64,000 nt of DNA. Origin: Alteromonas sp. BL110 (GTDB lineage Bacteria > Pseudomonadota > Gammaproteobacteria > Enterobacterales > Alteromonadaceae). This document shows, in pieces, positions 8,556-17,234 of the stretch (within the stretch, counting starts at the first letter, position 1; each line of letters starts with the position of its first letter). The stretch lies in NCBI RefSeq assembly GCF_003443615.1, contig NZ_CP031967.1, positions 1,984,001 through 2,048,000 on the forward strand, read 5' to 3'. The position numbers were made by a program, and so were the translations under genes. The notes under the pieces were generated by a model that saw nothing but the letters and a program-made list of their open reading frames with translations, was not told the origin of the DNA and made no database searches.

Positions 8556-9890
8556 ATGAAGCAACAGTTTTCTTTACGTGCCTCAGTTTGCTTAGCGCTT
8601 GCTACCTTAGCCTCTTCTTCTGCGCTAGCGGCTGGTTTCCAAGTTAATGAACACAGTGCAAACGGCCTAGGCCGTGCTATGGCAGGCCAAGCAGCCAAGC
8701 CAGAAAATGCCTCTATTTTAGCAACTAACCCTGCCGCGATTGGTGTATTTAAAGAAGCTGAGTTCAGTGCGTCAGTAAGCTTTATCGACCCAAATGTAGA
8801 TATTGATGGCACTGCAACTTATGCATTGGGAGAGACCTCTCTTCCTACTGATGCAAGCTCTCTTTCTACTTCGGCAACGGAAGATGATATTGCAGATACT
8901 GCGTTCGTACCTGGATTTTTTTATACCACACCAATAAATGAAAAATTCTCGGCAGGTGTCGGTGTGTTTACTACTTATGGTCTTCGCTCTGATTACTCAG
9001 ATGATTTTGAAGCTTTGCCATTTGCCGATGAAGCAGAGGTTAAAAGCATAACTTTCAACCCTGCGATATCATACAAGGTAAACGAACAGCTAATGGTTGG
9101 TTTCGGTCTGAACGCAACCTACGCCGAAGCTGAAATTGGTTCAGGGGTTTCTGAGTCTTTATCATTTGCCTTCAATGCATTGGGGACTACTGTTCCGGCA
9201 GGCGCTTCTCTTTTTAATCTAGAAGGAGACGATTGGGGCTACGGTTGGAACGCAGGAATTTTCTGGCAGCCTACTGAAATGACTAATATTGCTCTTTCAT
9301 ATCGCGCTGAGACAAAACTGGAGCTAAGTGGTGAAGTATCTTCAGATTTGAGAGCAGCACTTAACCAAGATGGAAGCCTTGATTTAAATTTAGCTGCAAT
9401 TACGGAGCTAGCCATCGATCAGAAATTAAACGATCAGTGGTCTGTACAAAGTAGTGTAACTTTCACTGATTGGAGTACTTTCCAAAAGCTTGAAGCTAAT
9501 CTTGCAAGCGGAGATGATTTCCTTATCAAAGAAGAAAACTTTGACGATTCATGGCGCGCATCTATCGGCGTTACCTATATCTTAAACGATGAGATTACTC
9601 TTCGTGCGGGCTATGCCTATGATGATGGAGTGGTATCGGTAGAAAACCGCTCACTAAGTATCCCAGACACTGACCGTCATTGGGTTTCTGGTGGTATGAC
9701 TTACACCATGAGTGAAGACACCTCAATTGACCTTGCCTATGTATTTATTGATGGTCGTGAAGCGGACATCAATAAAGAGAGAACGATTGTAGAAAATGCA
9801 GTACCTGGTACAGATTTTACTACGACATTTGTTGGTACTCAGTCAGCTACAGCGCACATTCTAAGTGTTCAAATGAACACTCGCTTCTAA
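8556..9890 (+). CDS. fadL: Outer membrane long-chain fatty acid transporter FadL family
   Basis: 444 residues from ATG 8556, very close to the usual FadL length. The signal peptide ends near SALA|AGF. The mature N-terminus GFQVNEHSANGLGRAMAG followed by LATNPAAIG is the FadL hatch with its conserved NPA motif. The remainder is amphipathic beta-barrel ending in an aromatic residue (MNTRF). It imports long-chain fatty acids or other hydrophobic compounds across the outer membrane. An upstream in-frame ATG (8490) lacks an SD and would displace the signal. It is monocistronic, bounded by a strong terminator. Confidence 0.93.
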   Translation: MKQQFSLRASVCLALATLASSSALAAGFQVNEHSANGLGRAMAGQAAKPENASILATNPAAIGVFKEAEFSASVSFIDPNVDIDGTATYALGETSLPTDASSLSTSATEDDIADTAFVPGFFYTTPINEKFSAGVGVFTTYGLRSDYSDDFEALPFADEAEVKSITFNPAISYKVNEQLMVGFGLNATYAEAEIGSGVSESLSFAFNALGTTVPAGASLFNLEGDDWGYGWNAGIFWQPTEMTNIALSYRAETKLELSGEVSSDLRAALNQDGSLDLNLAAITELAIDQKLNDQWSVQSSVTFTDWSTFQKLEANLASGDDFLIKEENFDDSWRASIGVTYILNDEITLRAGYAYDDGVVSVENRSLSIPDTDRHWVSGGMTYTMSEDTSIDLAYVFIDGREADINKERTIVENAVPGTDFTTTFVGTQSATAHILSVQMNTRF

Positions 9891-9912
9891 AAACAAAGAA
9901 GTTAAGTGCAAT

Positions 9913-9942
9913 AAAAAGGCAGCGTTTTTACGCTGCCTTTTT
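9913..9942. terminator. Bidirectional intrinsic terminator
   Basis: Perfect 12-bp arms (AAAAAGGCAGCG / CGCTGCCTTTTT) around TTTTTA. It serves fadL and the convergent LysR gene. Confidence 0.9.
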
Positions 9943-9977
9943 CGGTTTAGACGTAATATTTTGCCACTAGTTGATTA

Positions 9978-10862
9978 TTAAATCTGCGCAAATAAATCTT
10001 GTAAGCAAGTGATCGCGGCGCTGATTTTGGCAGGCATAAGATCCCGTTTCGGAGTCACCGCATAAACGGTATAGTCAGGCAATTCCCATTCTGTGAAAAG
10101 CTGCTTCATCTCACCTGATTTGAGTAAGTGTCTTACCTCTGGTTCGGGCAATACGGCGTAGCCCAGATTATCTTGGGTAAGCTTAATCAATGTCTGCATT
10201 GAATTTACATCAATACGCTGAGAATCTAGCTCAAACTCTCCCTCGCTTTCGTGTTTCATCACATAGTCTTCAATATGTCTGTGCACAATGTAAGCATGAC
10301 CGTTTAACTGTTCCGGTGAAGACAAGTCTTCGTTAGCTAGCGGGTGCTCAGCAGAAACACATAGAATTCGTTCCCAGGTAGCAAGCTTCAAACTACTGAA
10401 ATTAGTGTCAGAAACGGGAGCAAAGCAAAGTACAAGGTCTGCGCTTGATGCAATAATATCTTTAGGTTCGTCGGTAACGGTCAGTGATATTGTAATTTTA
10501 GGAAATTCTTCGCACAGCTTTTTTAGTGGCTCACTGAGTAAGCCGCCACCAAAACCTTCAGGAGCAATAATATTGATTTTACCAGTAGGGTCGTCTTGAA
10601 GGCTTTCAATTTTCTGTTGAGCCAGTTCTGCGGTTTGCAGCATTTGCTTGCTGGTGTCGTAGTATATGCGTCCGGCTTCAGTAAGGCTTAAGCTTCGGGT
10701 ATTTCGGTTAAAAAGGCTAAGCCCAATATCATGTTCGAGTTTACGTAACTGTTGGCTAATCGCAGAAACAGTCATGTGTAGCTCGCGGGCTGCAACACTC
10801 ATGCTACCGCTATCTGTAACCGCAATAAAAACCTGAAGAGAGCGAAGTAATTTAGTATTCAT
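9978..10862 (-). CDS. LysR-family transcriptional regulator
   Basis: 294 residues. The N-terminal winged helix-turn-helix is typical: LLRSLQVFIAVTDSGSMS, then ARELHMTVSAISQQLRKLE and LSLFNRNTRSLSLTEAG (residues about 4-65). A periplasmic-binding-like effector domain covers about 90-290. It belongs to the LTTR group whose members often control an adjacent divergent gene. Here the upstream neighbour is the leftward DUF2721 gene on the same strand, so no target is evident from context. The effector is unknown. Confidence 0.93.
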   Translation of the reverse strand: MNTKLLRSLQVFIAVTDSGSMSVAARELHMTVSAISQQLRKLEHDIGLSLFNRNTRSLSLTEAGRIYYDTSKQMLQTAELAQQKIESLQDDPTGKINIIAPEGFGGGLLSEPLKKLCEEFPKITISLTVTDEPKDIIASSADLVLCFAPVSDTNFSSLKLATWERILCVSAEHPLANEDLSSPEQLNGHAYIVHRHIEDYVMKHESEGEFELDSQRIDVNSMQTLIKLTQDNLGYAVLPEPEVRHLLKSGEMKQLFTEWELPDYTVYAVTPKRDLMPAKISAAITCLQDLFAQI

Positions 10863-11046
10863 GGCGCAGTTAAATCCTTTCTATGGGCCGAAATATTTCA
10901 GGCCTACATTTGTAGCAAATTAACGACATTGATGGGGGAATTTTACCTCACTTAAAAGTTAATGAGCGCTTTTAACTTTGCTCTTTACTCACAACTTACA
11001 TAAAAGTGCTTTTAAAATTAGTTAAAGCTATACGTGAGAATAGAAT

Positions 11047-11086
11047 AAGGCGGCTAGAGAGGTAAAAGTTCTCTAGTCGCCTTTTT
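11047..11086. terminator. Intrinsic terminator between DUF2721 and LysR genes
   Basis: Near-perfect 14-bp arms (AAGGCGGCTAGAGA / TCTCTAGTCGCCTT) with a 9-base loop. The T-run is better on plus, but on minus the hairpin lies directly downstream of the DUF2721 gene and separates it from the LysR promoter. Confidence 0.7.
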
Positions 11087-11143
11087 GATGGGGCTAATTG
11101 GTGTAAACACAGAACTAACTGGTTTTAAGGCTAAATAATAAAA

Positions 11144-11587
11144 CTACCGGATAGTTCTAACTAAGTTTATGGTGTTAGTTGCAAGCTTCACTTCAACTAG
11201 AAAGACAATAAGCGCACTGATAAGAAACATCATTGCCAGTATGAATAGCACTATAATCGGCGTTTTCAAATCCACCACCCAGAGAGACCCGGAAAACAGC
11301 GCCATAATAACCGTACAAACCATGAGCCCCGAAGCGACACAAAGTCCAATCGCCCAGTTGATGACTTTCACCCTGCGCCACAGTACTTTTATTTCTTTTT
11401 TAGACCGGTCGACAATATGGGGGTCTGACAAGGTATGAATTTGTCTTTCTGCTACTCTAACCCTATCTGATATTCGCCCCAACCGGGACGACATAACGTT
11501 TAGGAACCCCGCAATACCGGTAAGTAAAAATACGGGGGCTACAGCGAATTCGATAAGCTGTGAAAGGCTCGGAATAAGTGTGTCCAA
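11144..11587 (-). CDS. DUF2721 family membrane protein
   Basis: 147 residues. The N-terminal helix LIEFAVAPVFLLTGIAGFLNVMSSRLGRISDRVR is the hallmark of DUF2721, followed by a soluble helix (about 45-75) and two more membrane helices (about 75-95 and 103-130). Basic residues after TM1 predict a cytoplasmic loop. The function of the family is unknown. It is monocistronic on minus. Confidence 0.85.
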   Translation of the reverse strand: MDTLIPSLSQLIEFAVAPVFLLTGIAGFLNVMSSRLGRISDRVRVAERQIHTLSDPHIVDRSKKEIKVLWRRVKVINWAIGLCVASGLMVCTVIMALFSGSLWVVDLKTPIIVLFILAMMFLISALIVFLVEVKLATNTINLVRTIR

Positions 11588-11899
11588 TGATTCCTCCAGC
11601 GAACATGGTTTTGTTTAGGACAGTGTTGTTTAGCTCGTTGCTTAAATTCTCGTCAATGCACTGCCTATTAATAGACGAGGTAAATCGTTATGTGCAGCTA
11701 GTGAGTAATGCGACTACTCATTGTTGTGACAGCGTTTTTAGCAAAGTTACAACAAAGTTTACGCCAAGGACGTAACCACATAAATGGCTTAGTTATCTGA
11801 ACACCGCAATAGTTTATCGGTTTTTAACCCATTCTTGCTTTAATTAACGATACACTAGCACTAATTGCTAAAAAACATTTGTCATCATAAGGATAGATA
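11588..11899. other. Divergent intergenic region before the TonB receptor
   Basis: About 310 bases without a credible gene. An inverted repeat GAGTA-N7-TACTC (11703-11719) is the only palindrome noticed. No Fur-like box is visible, although the rightward gene is a TonB-dependent receptor. An SD-like AAGGATAG precedes ATG 11900. Confidence 0.5.
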
Positions 11900-13969
11900 A
11901 TGCGCTTCGCTTCAAGCTTTCCACTTTCATTGCTAAGTACGGCACTGTTGTCGTCTGCCGCTATTGCCCAACAATCCAATGAAATAGAAAGAATAGAAAC
12001 TACGTCTTCTCGTATACAAGGTAGTATGAATGCTTCTGACTACGCGGTATCGTCTATCTCAGAAGAAGCCCTTTCGCTGCTTTCATTTCAACATATTCAA
12101 GAGTCACTTAACTATATAGCGGGGGCAGGCGTACAGCGTGGTAACGGACAAGAGTATCTACCAGCCCTTCGTTCACCCGTATTAACTGGTGCAGGAGCAT
12201 GCGGTGGCATTTTAGCAGCAGAAGACGGTATTCCGCTCCGAGCGGCAGGCTTTTGTAACATCAACGAACTGTTTGAAGCCCATGGCGAACTTGCTGAGCG
12301 TATTGACGTAATAAAAGGTCCTGCGTCAGCGCTTTACGGGTCTAACGCCATTCACGGTGTTATTAACGTGATTACGCCTGATACTACGCAAGGCGAAGGC
12401 TTGCTAAGCGCAGATTATGGCTCCTATGGCTTTCATCGTATTAAGCTTAAAGAAGGTAAAGACTTTGGTAGTAGTGGAGTGGGTATTGCGGCTAGCGTAA
12501 CCCGTGACACCGGGTACAGGGATGAAGAGGGTGTTGACCAGGAGAAAGTTTCGCTTCGCCACCGAATCGAGTGGGACAACACGGTAATTACAAGCGGCCT
12601 TACCTATACCCATCTAGATCAGGAAACCGCCGGTTATATAGTCGGGTTTGAAAGTTACAAAGACACGCAATTAGTGAAAAGCAACCCTAATCCAGAGGCG
12701 TTTCGAAAAGCAGAAAGTTTCAGGTTGTGGAGTAAACTAGATACCACGTTTAATGGCGGTCACGCCCTTTCAATTACGCCTTATGTACGCGACCAAGATA
12801 TGCGTTTTCGCATGCACTTTTTGCCTGGAAAGCCTCTTGAAACAAATGCTCAACAAGGGTTTGGTGTACTTTCCCAATTCAACTACGTTATTAATGACAG
12901 ACTAAGCGCAGATGTGGGGGTAGATGTTGAATTTACTGAAGGTGAGCTCACCCAATCCCAAGACAGCGTTACCGAAGGCTCAGCGTTCTTGGTGGAGACT
13001 ATACCCGTAGGTAAGCACTACGATTATGACGTAAACGCTACCTTACTCGCGCCGTTCTTTACTTTTAACTGGCAAGCTGAACGTTGGGCTATTACTGCCG
13101 GCGGGCGCTTTGAATCCATGAAATACGACTACACCAATAATATGAACGTAGGTCGTGTACGTGAAGATGGCACCGAGTGTGGGTTTGGCGGCTGTCGATA
13201 TTCCCGACCTGCAGACAGCGAAAACAAATTTGATAACTTCAGCCCAAAACTCTCAATTCGCTATCAATTAAGTGAGCAAACACAGTTCTTCGGGGGTGTT
13301 GCAAGAGGGTATCGCGCCCCTCAGGCTACCGAGTTGTATCGTTTACAGCGTGGGCAACTTGTAACGGATCTCGATTCCGTAACAGCTGACAACATTGAAG
13401 TGGGTATAACGGGCGCTCTGCTTAACGGTAGCTATACGCTAAGCCTTTACAGCCTGCAAAAAGACAATGTTATCTATCGCGACAGCGACTTTTTCAACGT
13501 AAGTAACGGTGAAACCTGGCATAGAGGAGTAGAGCTAGCTTTTGACCAGAAGCTAAGCGAGACGCTGCGCTTAGATTTTGCGGGTACGTACGCAAGGCAC
13601 ACTTATGAGCACAGCCAGCTTTCAGGTGAACAAGACATTAAAGGTAATGATATCGATACCGCGCCCAAGCTTCAGTTTAACACTCGCTTAAGCTTTGATG
13701 TGTCGAAATCGATACAAACGCAATTAGAGTGGCAGCATGTTGGACGCTATTTTACCGACGCTGAAAACCTCAACGAATACGAGGGGCATGATTTAGTACA
13801 TGCTCGCGTGAGTTACAGTGTGAGTGACGATATTACGCTGTACGCGCGGGTGAATAACCTATTTGATACCGACTACGCTGAGCGCGCTGATTTTACCAGT
13901 TTCACTGGGCCACGTTATTTTCCTGGGCGCCCTCGGAACTACATGATAACGGCGTCGTTTGCCTTATAA
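11900..13969 (+). CDS. TonB-dependent outer membrane receptor (substrate unknown)
   Basis: 689 residues with signal peptide (cleavage near AIAQ|QSN). The plug domain (about 40-165) carries IDVIKGPASALYGSNAIHGVINVIT, the standard plug end. The barrel follows (VARGYRAPQATELYR, then VNNLFDTDYAERADF near the C-terminus). Two Cys in the plug (GACGG and GFCNI) may form a disulfide at the substrate face. A TonB box is not obvious; the region after the signal reads IERIETTSSRI. It is monocistronic and has no Fur, Zur or B12 element upstream that would name the ligand. The type II NADH dehydrogenase gene downstream is probably unrelated. Confidence 0.92.
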   Translation: MRFASSFPLSLLSTALLSSAAIAQQSNEIERIETTSSRIQGSMNASDYAVSSISEEALSLLSFQHIQESLNYIAGAGVQRGNGQEYLPALRSPVLTGAGACGGILAAEDGIPLRAAGFCNINELFEAHGELAERIDVIKGPASALYGSNAIHGVINVITPDTTQGEGLLSADYGSYGFHRIKLKEGKDFGSSGVGIAASVTRDTGYRDEEGVDQEKVSLRHRIEWDNTVITSGLTYTHLDQETAGYIVGFESYKDTQLVKSNPNPEAFRKAESFRLWSKLDTTFNGGHALSITPYVRDQDMRFRMHFLPGKPLETNAQQGFGVLSQFNYVINDRLSADVGVDVEFTEGELTQSQDSVTEGSAFLVETIPVGKHYDYDVNATLLAPFFTFNWQAERWAITAGGRFESMKYDYTNNMNVGRVREDGTECGFGGCRYSRPADSENKFDNFSPKLSIRYQLSEQTQFFGGVARGYRAPQATELYRLQRGQLVTDLDSVTADNIEVGITGALLNGSYTLSLYSLQKDNVIYRDSDFFNVSNGETWHRGVELAFDQKLSETLRLDFAGTYARHTYEHSQLSGEQDIKGNDIDTAPKLQFNTRLSFDVSKSIQTQLEWQHVGRYFTDAENLNEYEGHDLVHARVSYSVSDDITLYARVNNLFDTDYAERADFTSFTGPRYFPGRPRNYMITASFAL

Positions 13970-14154
13970 GTTTAAATAGATATATGTAATAGATAACTAT
14001 TAGTCCCAAAAATACAGACTATTGCCGTGATCCGCTTGTACCCCATAAGCTTCAGGCGTAGTCTGTAGTCGTCAGCATGGGTCTCAGTCATGCCATGTAT
14101 AGCGCTTTTAACAGTAAGGCGGTATAGGTGGAATGATTGTTAATAGGTATACCC

Positions 14155-15447
14155 ATGCAAAAAATAGTAATTGTTGGTGGCGGTGCTGGTGGTCTTGAAT
14201 TAGCCAGTCGCTTAAGCCGAACCCTCGGGAGAAAGAAACAAGCCGAAATTACCCTTGTCGACCGCAGTCGAACCCATATCTGGAAGCCGCTCTTACATGA
14301 AGTGGCCGCCGGTGTAATCGATAAACATTCAGACGGTGTGGACTACGCAATCCACGCTGCGGCTCACCACTATCGCTTCCAATTAGGTGAAATGTGCTCG
14401 CTTGACGCGCAAGCGCAAACTATAACCTTGTCCCCTTTAATCGACGAAGAAGGAACAGAGGTATTACCTGAGCGGGAAATTCAATACGACCAGCTCGTAT
14501 TAGCCATGGGCAGTGTGAGTAACGACTTCGGAACTCCAGGGGTTGCAGAGCATTGCTACTTCTTAGATTCGCTTAGACAGGCTGAACGCTTTCATCGAGC
14601 GCTTCTTAATCAGCTAATTCGAATTAATCAACAAGAAGACAAAGACGCCAAAATTAAAGTTGCTATCGTAGGTGCGGGGGCAACGGGCACTGAGCTCGCA
14701 GCTCAGCTTCACCACGTAGCAAATTTGTCGAAGGCCTATGGAATGCCAGATATGTCGGCTTCTCGCTTAAAAATTTCTATAGTAGAAGCGGGCGATCGAA
14801 TTTTACCGGCACTGCCTGAGCGGATAGCGAACTCGGCAAGAAAAGCGCTGCATAAGTTGGGTGTAGATATTAAAGAGCAAACTATGGTGGCTGAAGCCGA
14901 TGCTAAAGGATTAATCACCAAAGACGGTGGACGGATAGACGCTGATTTAATGGTGTGGGCCGCAGGCGTTAAAGCGCCAGACTTCATAACAAAGCTTGAG
15001 CTTTTTGAAACAAATAGAGCCAATCAGATCCTTGTTGATAAGCAGCTTCGCAGTACAGCGCAGCAAAACATCTGGGTGTTGGGTGATTGCTGTGGCTTTC
15101 AGCAAGAAAATGGTAAGTGGGTGCCGCCTCGAGCGCAGTCGGCTCACCAAATGGCAGATATTGTTGCACATAATATAACGTCGCTATTTACCCAAAAAGG
15201 CACAAAAGACTTTACCTATAAAGATTATGGATCGCTGGTTCATTTAAGTAAGTACAGCACGGTCGGAAGCTTAATGGGCTCGTTATCTAACAGCAGTATG
15301 TTTATTGAAGGGCGCTTAGCTAAGCTGGTATACGTTTCTTTGTATAATATGCACCAATTTGCGGTACACGGAAAAATTAAAGGCGCCCTAAAGCTCCTTG
15401 TTAAGAAGTTAAGTCAGGCCATCAGCCCAAAGTTAAAGCTTCACTAA
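14155..15447 (+). CDS. ndh: Type II NADH dehydrogenase (NDH-2), FAD-dependent
   Basis: 430 residues from ATG 14155; an in-frame TTG six codons earlier lacks support. The N-terminal dinucleotide fold IVGGGAGGLELA (6-17) binds FAD. HIWKPLLHEVAAG is a typical NDH-2 block. A second GxGxxG fold, VAIVGAGATGTELA (about 173-186), binds NADH. WVLGDC near 310 binds FAD phosphate. The last 30 residues are amphipathic and Lys-rich (KLLVKKLSQAISPKLKLH), consistent with peripheral membrane attachment. It transfers electrons from NADH to quinone without pumping protons. A strong terminator follows. Confidence 0.9.
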   Translation: MQKIVIVGGGAGGLELASRLSRTLGRKKQAEITLVDRSRTHIWKPLLHEVAAGVIDKHSDGVDYAIHAAAHHYRFQLGEMCSLDAQAQTITLSPLIDEEGTEVLPEREIQYDQLVLAMGSVSNDFGTPGVAEHCYFLDSLRQAERFHRALLNQLIRINQQEDKDAKIKVAIVGAGATGTELAAQLHHVANLSKAYGMPDMSASRLKISIVEAGDRILPALPERIANSARKALHKLGVDIKEQTMVAEADAKGLITKDGGRIDADLMVWAAGVKAPDFITKLELFETNRANQILVDKQLRSTAQQNIWVLGDCCGFQQENGKWVPPRAQSAHQMADIVAHNITSLFTQKGTKDFTYKDYGSLVHLSKYSTVGSLMGSLSNSSMFIEGRLAKLVYVSLYNMHQFAVHGKIKGALKLLVKKLSQAISPKLKLH

Positions 15448-15463
15448 CCACCGACGAACGAGA

Positions 15464-15487
15464 AAGCCCCGAAATTGGGGCTTTTTT
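15464..15487 (+). terminator. Intrinsic terminator after ndh
   Basis: AAGCCCC-GAAATT-GGGGCTTTTTT: a short perfect stem followed by six T. Confidence 0.9.
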
Positions 15488-15679
15488 AATGCTCATTTTA
15501 ATCCAACCGCTTTTCCAAAAAGCCGTTGGAGCGCCCCGTCTGTAAGAAAGCATCGTTTAATGGTCGATAAAATGCGCTAAACCCCTCTACTAAACACGTT
15601 AAATACTCTTATAGTTTAAATAGGAAGTTTAGAAATAACTTCTAGCTTTACCTTGTTTTATTGGTCGAGGAAGTTCTCT

Positions 15680-16003
15680 TTGCGCGTGCCATACGTTCTG
15701 CTGGCCTTTATGTTGCCAGCACTATTTTCATCACTGATCTCCGTCTCCGTTTCAGGAGAGGAAAGAAGTGTGCGAAATATGGCGAGCCAGGGAAGTAACA
15801 CCAGTGTGCTCTCAACGCTTATTAGTAACTGCGAAAGCGGCACTTGTGAAATATCTGATGATGATATTGATGATGGTTTTCCAGTATTTGATATTACCAA
15901 CAGCGTTGAGATATACCGCTTTTCCGCCAAGAAAACAGTTGATACAAAAGCCTTTAACAAGCTGCGCGCTAACATCATACGAGGGCCGCCTTCTTTCACT
16001 TAA
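15680..16003 (+). CDS. Small secreted hypothetical protein
   Basis: I do not recognise this 107-residue protein. A TTG start at 15680 is chosen because CGAGGAAG lies 6 bases upstream. It gives a compact signal peptide (RVPYVLLAFMLPALFSSL, cleavage near SVSG). An earlier in-frame TTG (15653) is possible but has no SD. The mature part has a Cys pair (NCESGTCE), an acidic run (ISDDDIDDG) and a basic C-terminal third. It lies 41 bases upstream of the CBS-domain gene on the same strand, so the two may be co-transcribed. Without homologues at hand, coding status rests on the SD plus signal peptide. Confidence 0.5.
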   Translation: MRVPYVLLAFMLPALFSSLISVSVSGEERSVRNMASQGSNTSVLSTLISNCESGTCEISDDDIDDGFPVFDITNSVEIYRFSAKKTVDTKAFNKLRANIIRGPPSFT

Positions 16004-16044
16004 TCACTTAAAAACTTTTTTTAACTTTTGATTAGGAGAAAGGT

Positions 16045-16608
16045 ATGCACGCCTTAAATCTATATAAAACCGAATCTATTGATACATTGGCATGGCCAGT
16101 TGTTGAAAACACTATTACCGTTAATTCATCTGCCATGGCTGTTTTCACAGACTTCAAGCAACACCTACCTCATGTGCTTGATGCCCGAACACCCGCGACA
16201 AAAGTAGAGTCGATTATGCGTCAATCTCATGTTCGTATGATGCTGGTGGTGAACAGTGAAAATCGTTTCATTGGAATTATCACCAGTCACGATGTGGGTG
16301 AGCAGCAAATAATTCAGCGTTTAAGCGAACTTAAAGTCAAACGTGATGAATTAACCGTACACGATTTCATGCGGCCTAAAATCTCGCTTATGTCTTTTGA
16401 TTATACAGAGCTAACACATTCTTCGGTGGGAGATGTGATAGAGACACTTAAAGACTACGGGCAACATCACTGCCTAGTTATGGACAGGGACAGCCATGAA
16501 GTTCGTGGAGTGATCAGCGTAAGTGATATTGCTAGAGAACTACGATTGCCGCTAGATATTCAAGGGCGCCCTACATTTGCAGAACTGATCACTATTCTTG
16601 CCGCGTAA
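16045..16608 (+). CDS. CBS-domain pair protein
   Basis: 187 residues with two CBS domains: about 45-108 (TKVESIMRQSHVRMMLVV, FIGIITSHDVGEQQ) and about 113-180 (LTVHDFMRPKISLM, VRGVISVSDIARELRL). CBS pairs bind adenosine nucleotides and act as energy or ligand sensors. No catalytic or channel domain is attached, so it must act through a partner. A good SD (AGGAGAAAGG) precedes ATG 16045. A hairpin follows. Confidence 0.88.
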   Translation: MHALNLYKTESIDTLAWPVVENTITVNSSAMAVFTDFKQHLPHVLDARTPATKVESIMRQSHVRMMLVVNSENRFIGIITSHDVGEQQIIQRLSELKVKRDELTVHDFMRPKISLMSFDYTELTHSSVGDVIETLKDYGQHHCLVMDRDSHEVRGVISVSDIARELRLPLDIQGRPTFAELITILAA

Positions 16609-16635
16609 ATTTTACCTTTCATTTGTAGTCCATAC

Positions 16636-16673
16636 TTTTACTACGTGTTGATTGTAAACAGCACGTAGTAAAA
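16636..16673 (+). terminator. Hairpin after the CBS gene
   Basis: Perfect 12-bp arms (TTTTACTACGTG / CACGTAGTAAAA) with a 14-base loop. There is no T-run on plus, so termination is uncertain. Confidence 0.45.
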
Positions 16674-16705
16674 CCTTGCCTCAAATTCACGACCTCTACC
16701 TTTTT

Positions 16706-16733
16706 GTATTTCGCGAATTGGTACGTATTTCGC
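16706..16733 (+). repeat. Direct repeat GTATTTCGC x2, candidate operator
   Basis: Two identical 9-mers at 16706-16714 and 16725-16733 start exactly 19 bases apart (about two helical turns), 60-90 bases upstream of the antitoxin-like gene. Similar spacing is used by autorepressing antitoxins. No binding data exist. Confidence 0.4.
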
Positions 16734-16794
16734 AAATCAACACATAGATAGCAAAACATCTTATTGAGATTGTTTGATGAAACGAGGCGAAATT

Positions 16795-17229
16795 ATGAAT
16801 AGATCACCATTTCCTACTAGCGTAGTAACCAAAGCATTTACTTGGGCTTATCAAGAACTTGGTTTAAATATCAAGCAAGCTTCTGAAATAATGGGCATTT
16901 CTCCTTCATCACTTGCACAAACTACATTACTTGGGTTTGAAAGCGGCACTGTAGAGTACCGCAAGCAGCTGGCCTTTATACGTATGTATCATTTACTCAT
17001 TTCATTGTCAGATGGGGACAGTGAGCAGATGAAGACCTGGTTTAGTAGCTACAACGTTACGCTTGAAGCGAGTCCTTTTGAAATGTGTAGGGAATACGAT
17101 GGTATCGAGCGTGTGGCTGACCAGCTGCGTAAATTAAAACAGTCTGAAACTGGCAGACAGAGTGCATTGGCCGTTGTTGAATTCTCTCACAGTGAGCATG
17201 CTTCAAAAATGGGAGCTATGCTTCATTAG
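16795..17229 (+). CDS. Xre/MbcA/ParS-like (DUF2384) antitoxin-type protein, no partner toxin
   Basis: 144 residues from ATG 16795; GAGGCGAA upstream acts as SD, and in-frame TTG/ATG at 16774/16777 are alternatives. The N-terminal half resembles the Xre-like antitoxin helix-turn-helix: VVTKAFTWAYQELGLNIKQASEIMGIS. The second half resembles the MbcA/ParS/Xre toxin-binding domain (FIRMYHLLISLSDGD, then MKTWFSSYN and AS-P at about 95, then ERVADQLRKL). Such antitoxins normally overlap a RES-domain toxin gene; here the next gene is a convergent hydrolase, so this copy is orphan. Two direct repeats lie upstream. It may be a solitary regulator. Confidence 0.65.
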   Translation: MNRSPFPTSVVTKAFTWAYQELGLNIKQASEIMGISPSSLAQTTLLGFESGTVEYRKQLAFIRMYHLLISLSDGDSEQMKTWFSSYNVTLEASPFEMCREYDGIERVADQLRKLKQSETGRQSALAVVEFSHSEHASKMGAMLH

Positions 17230-17234
17230 TCAGC

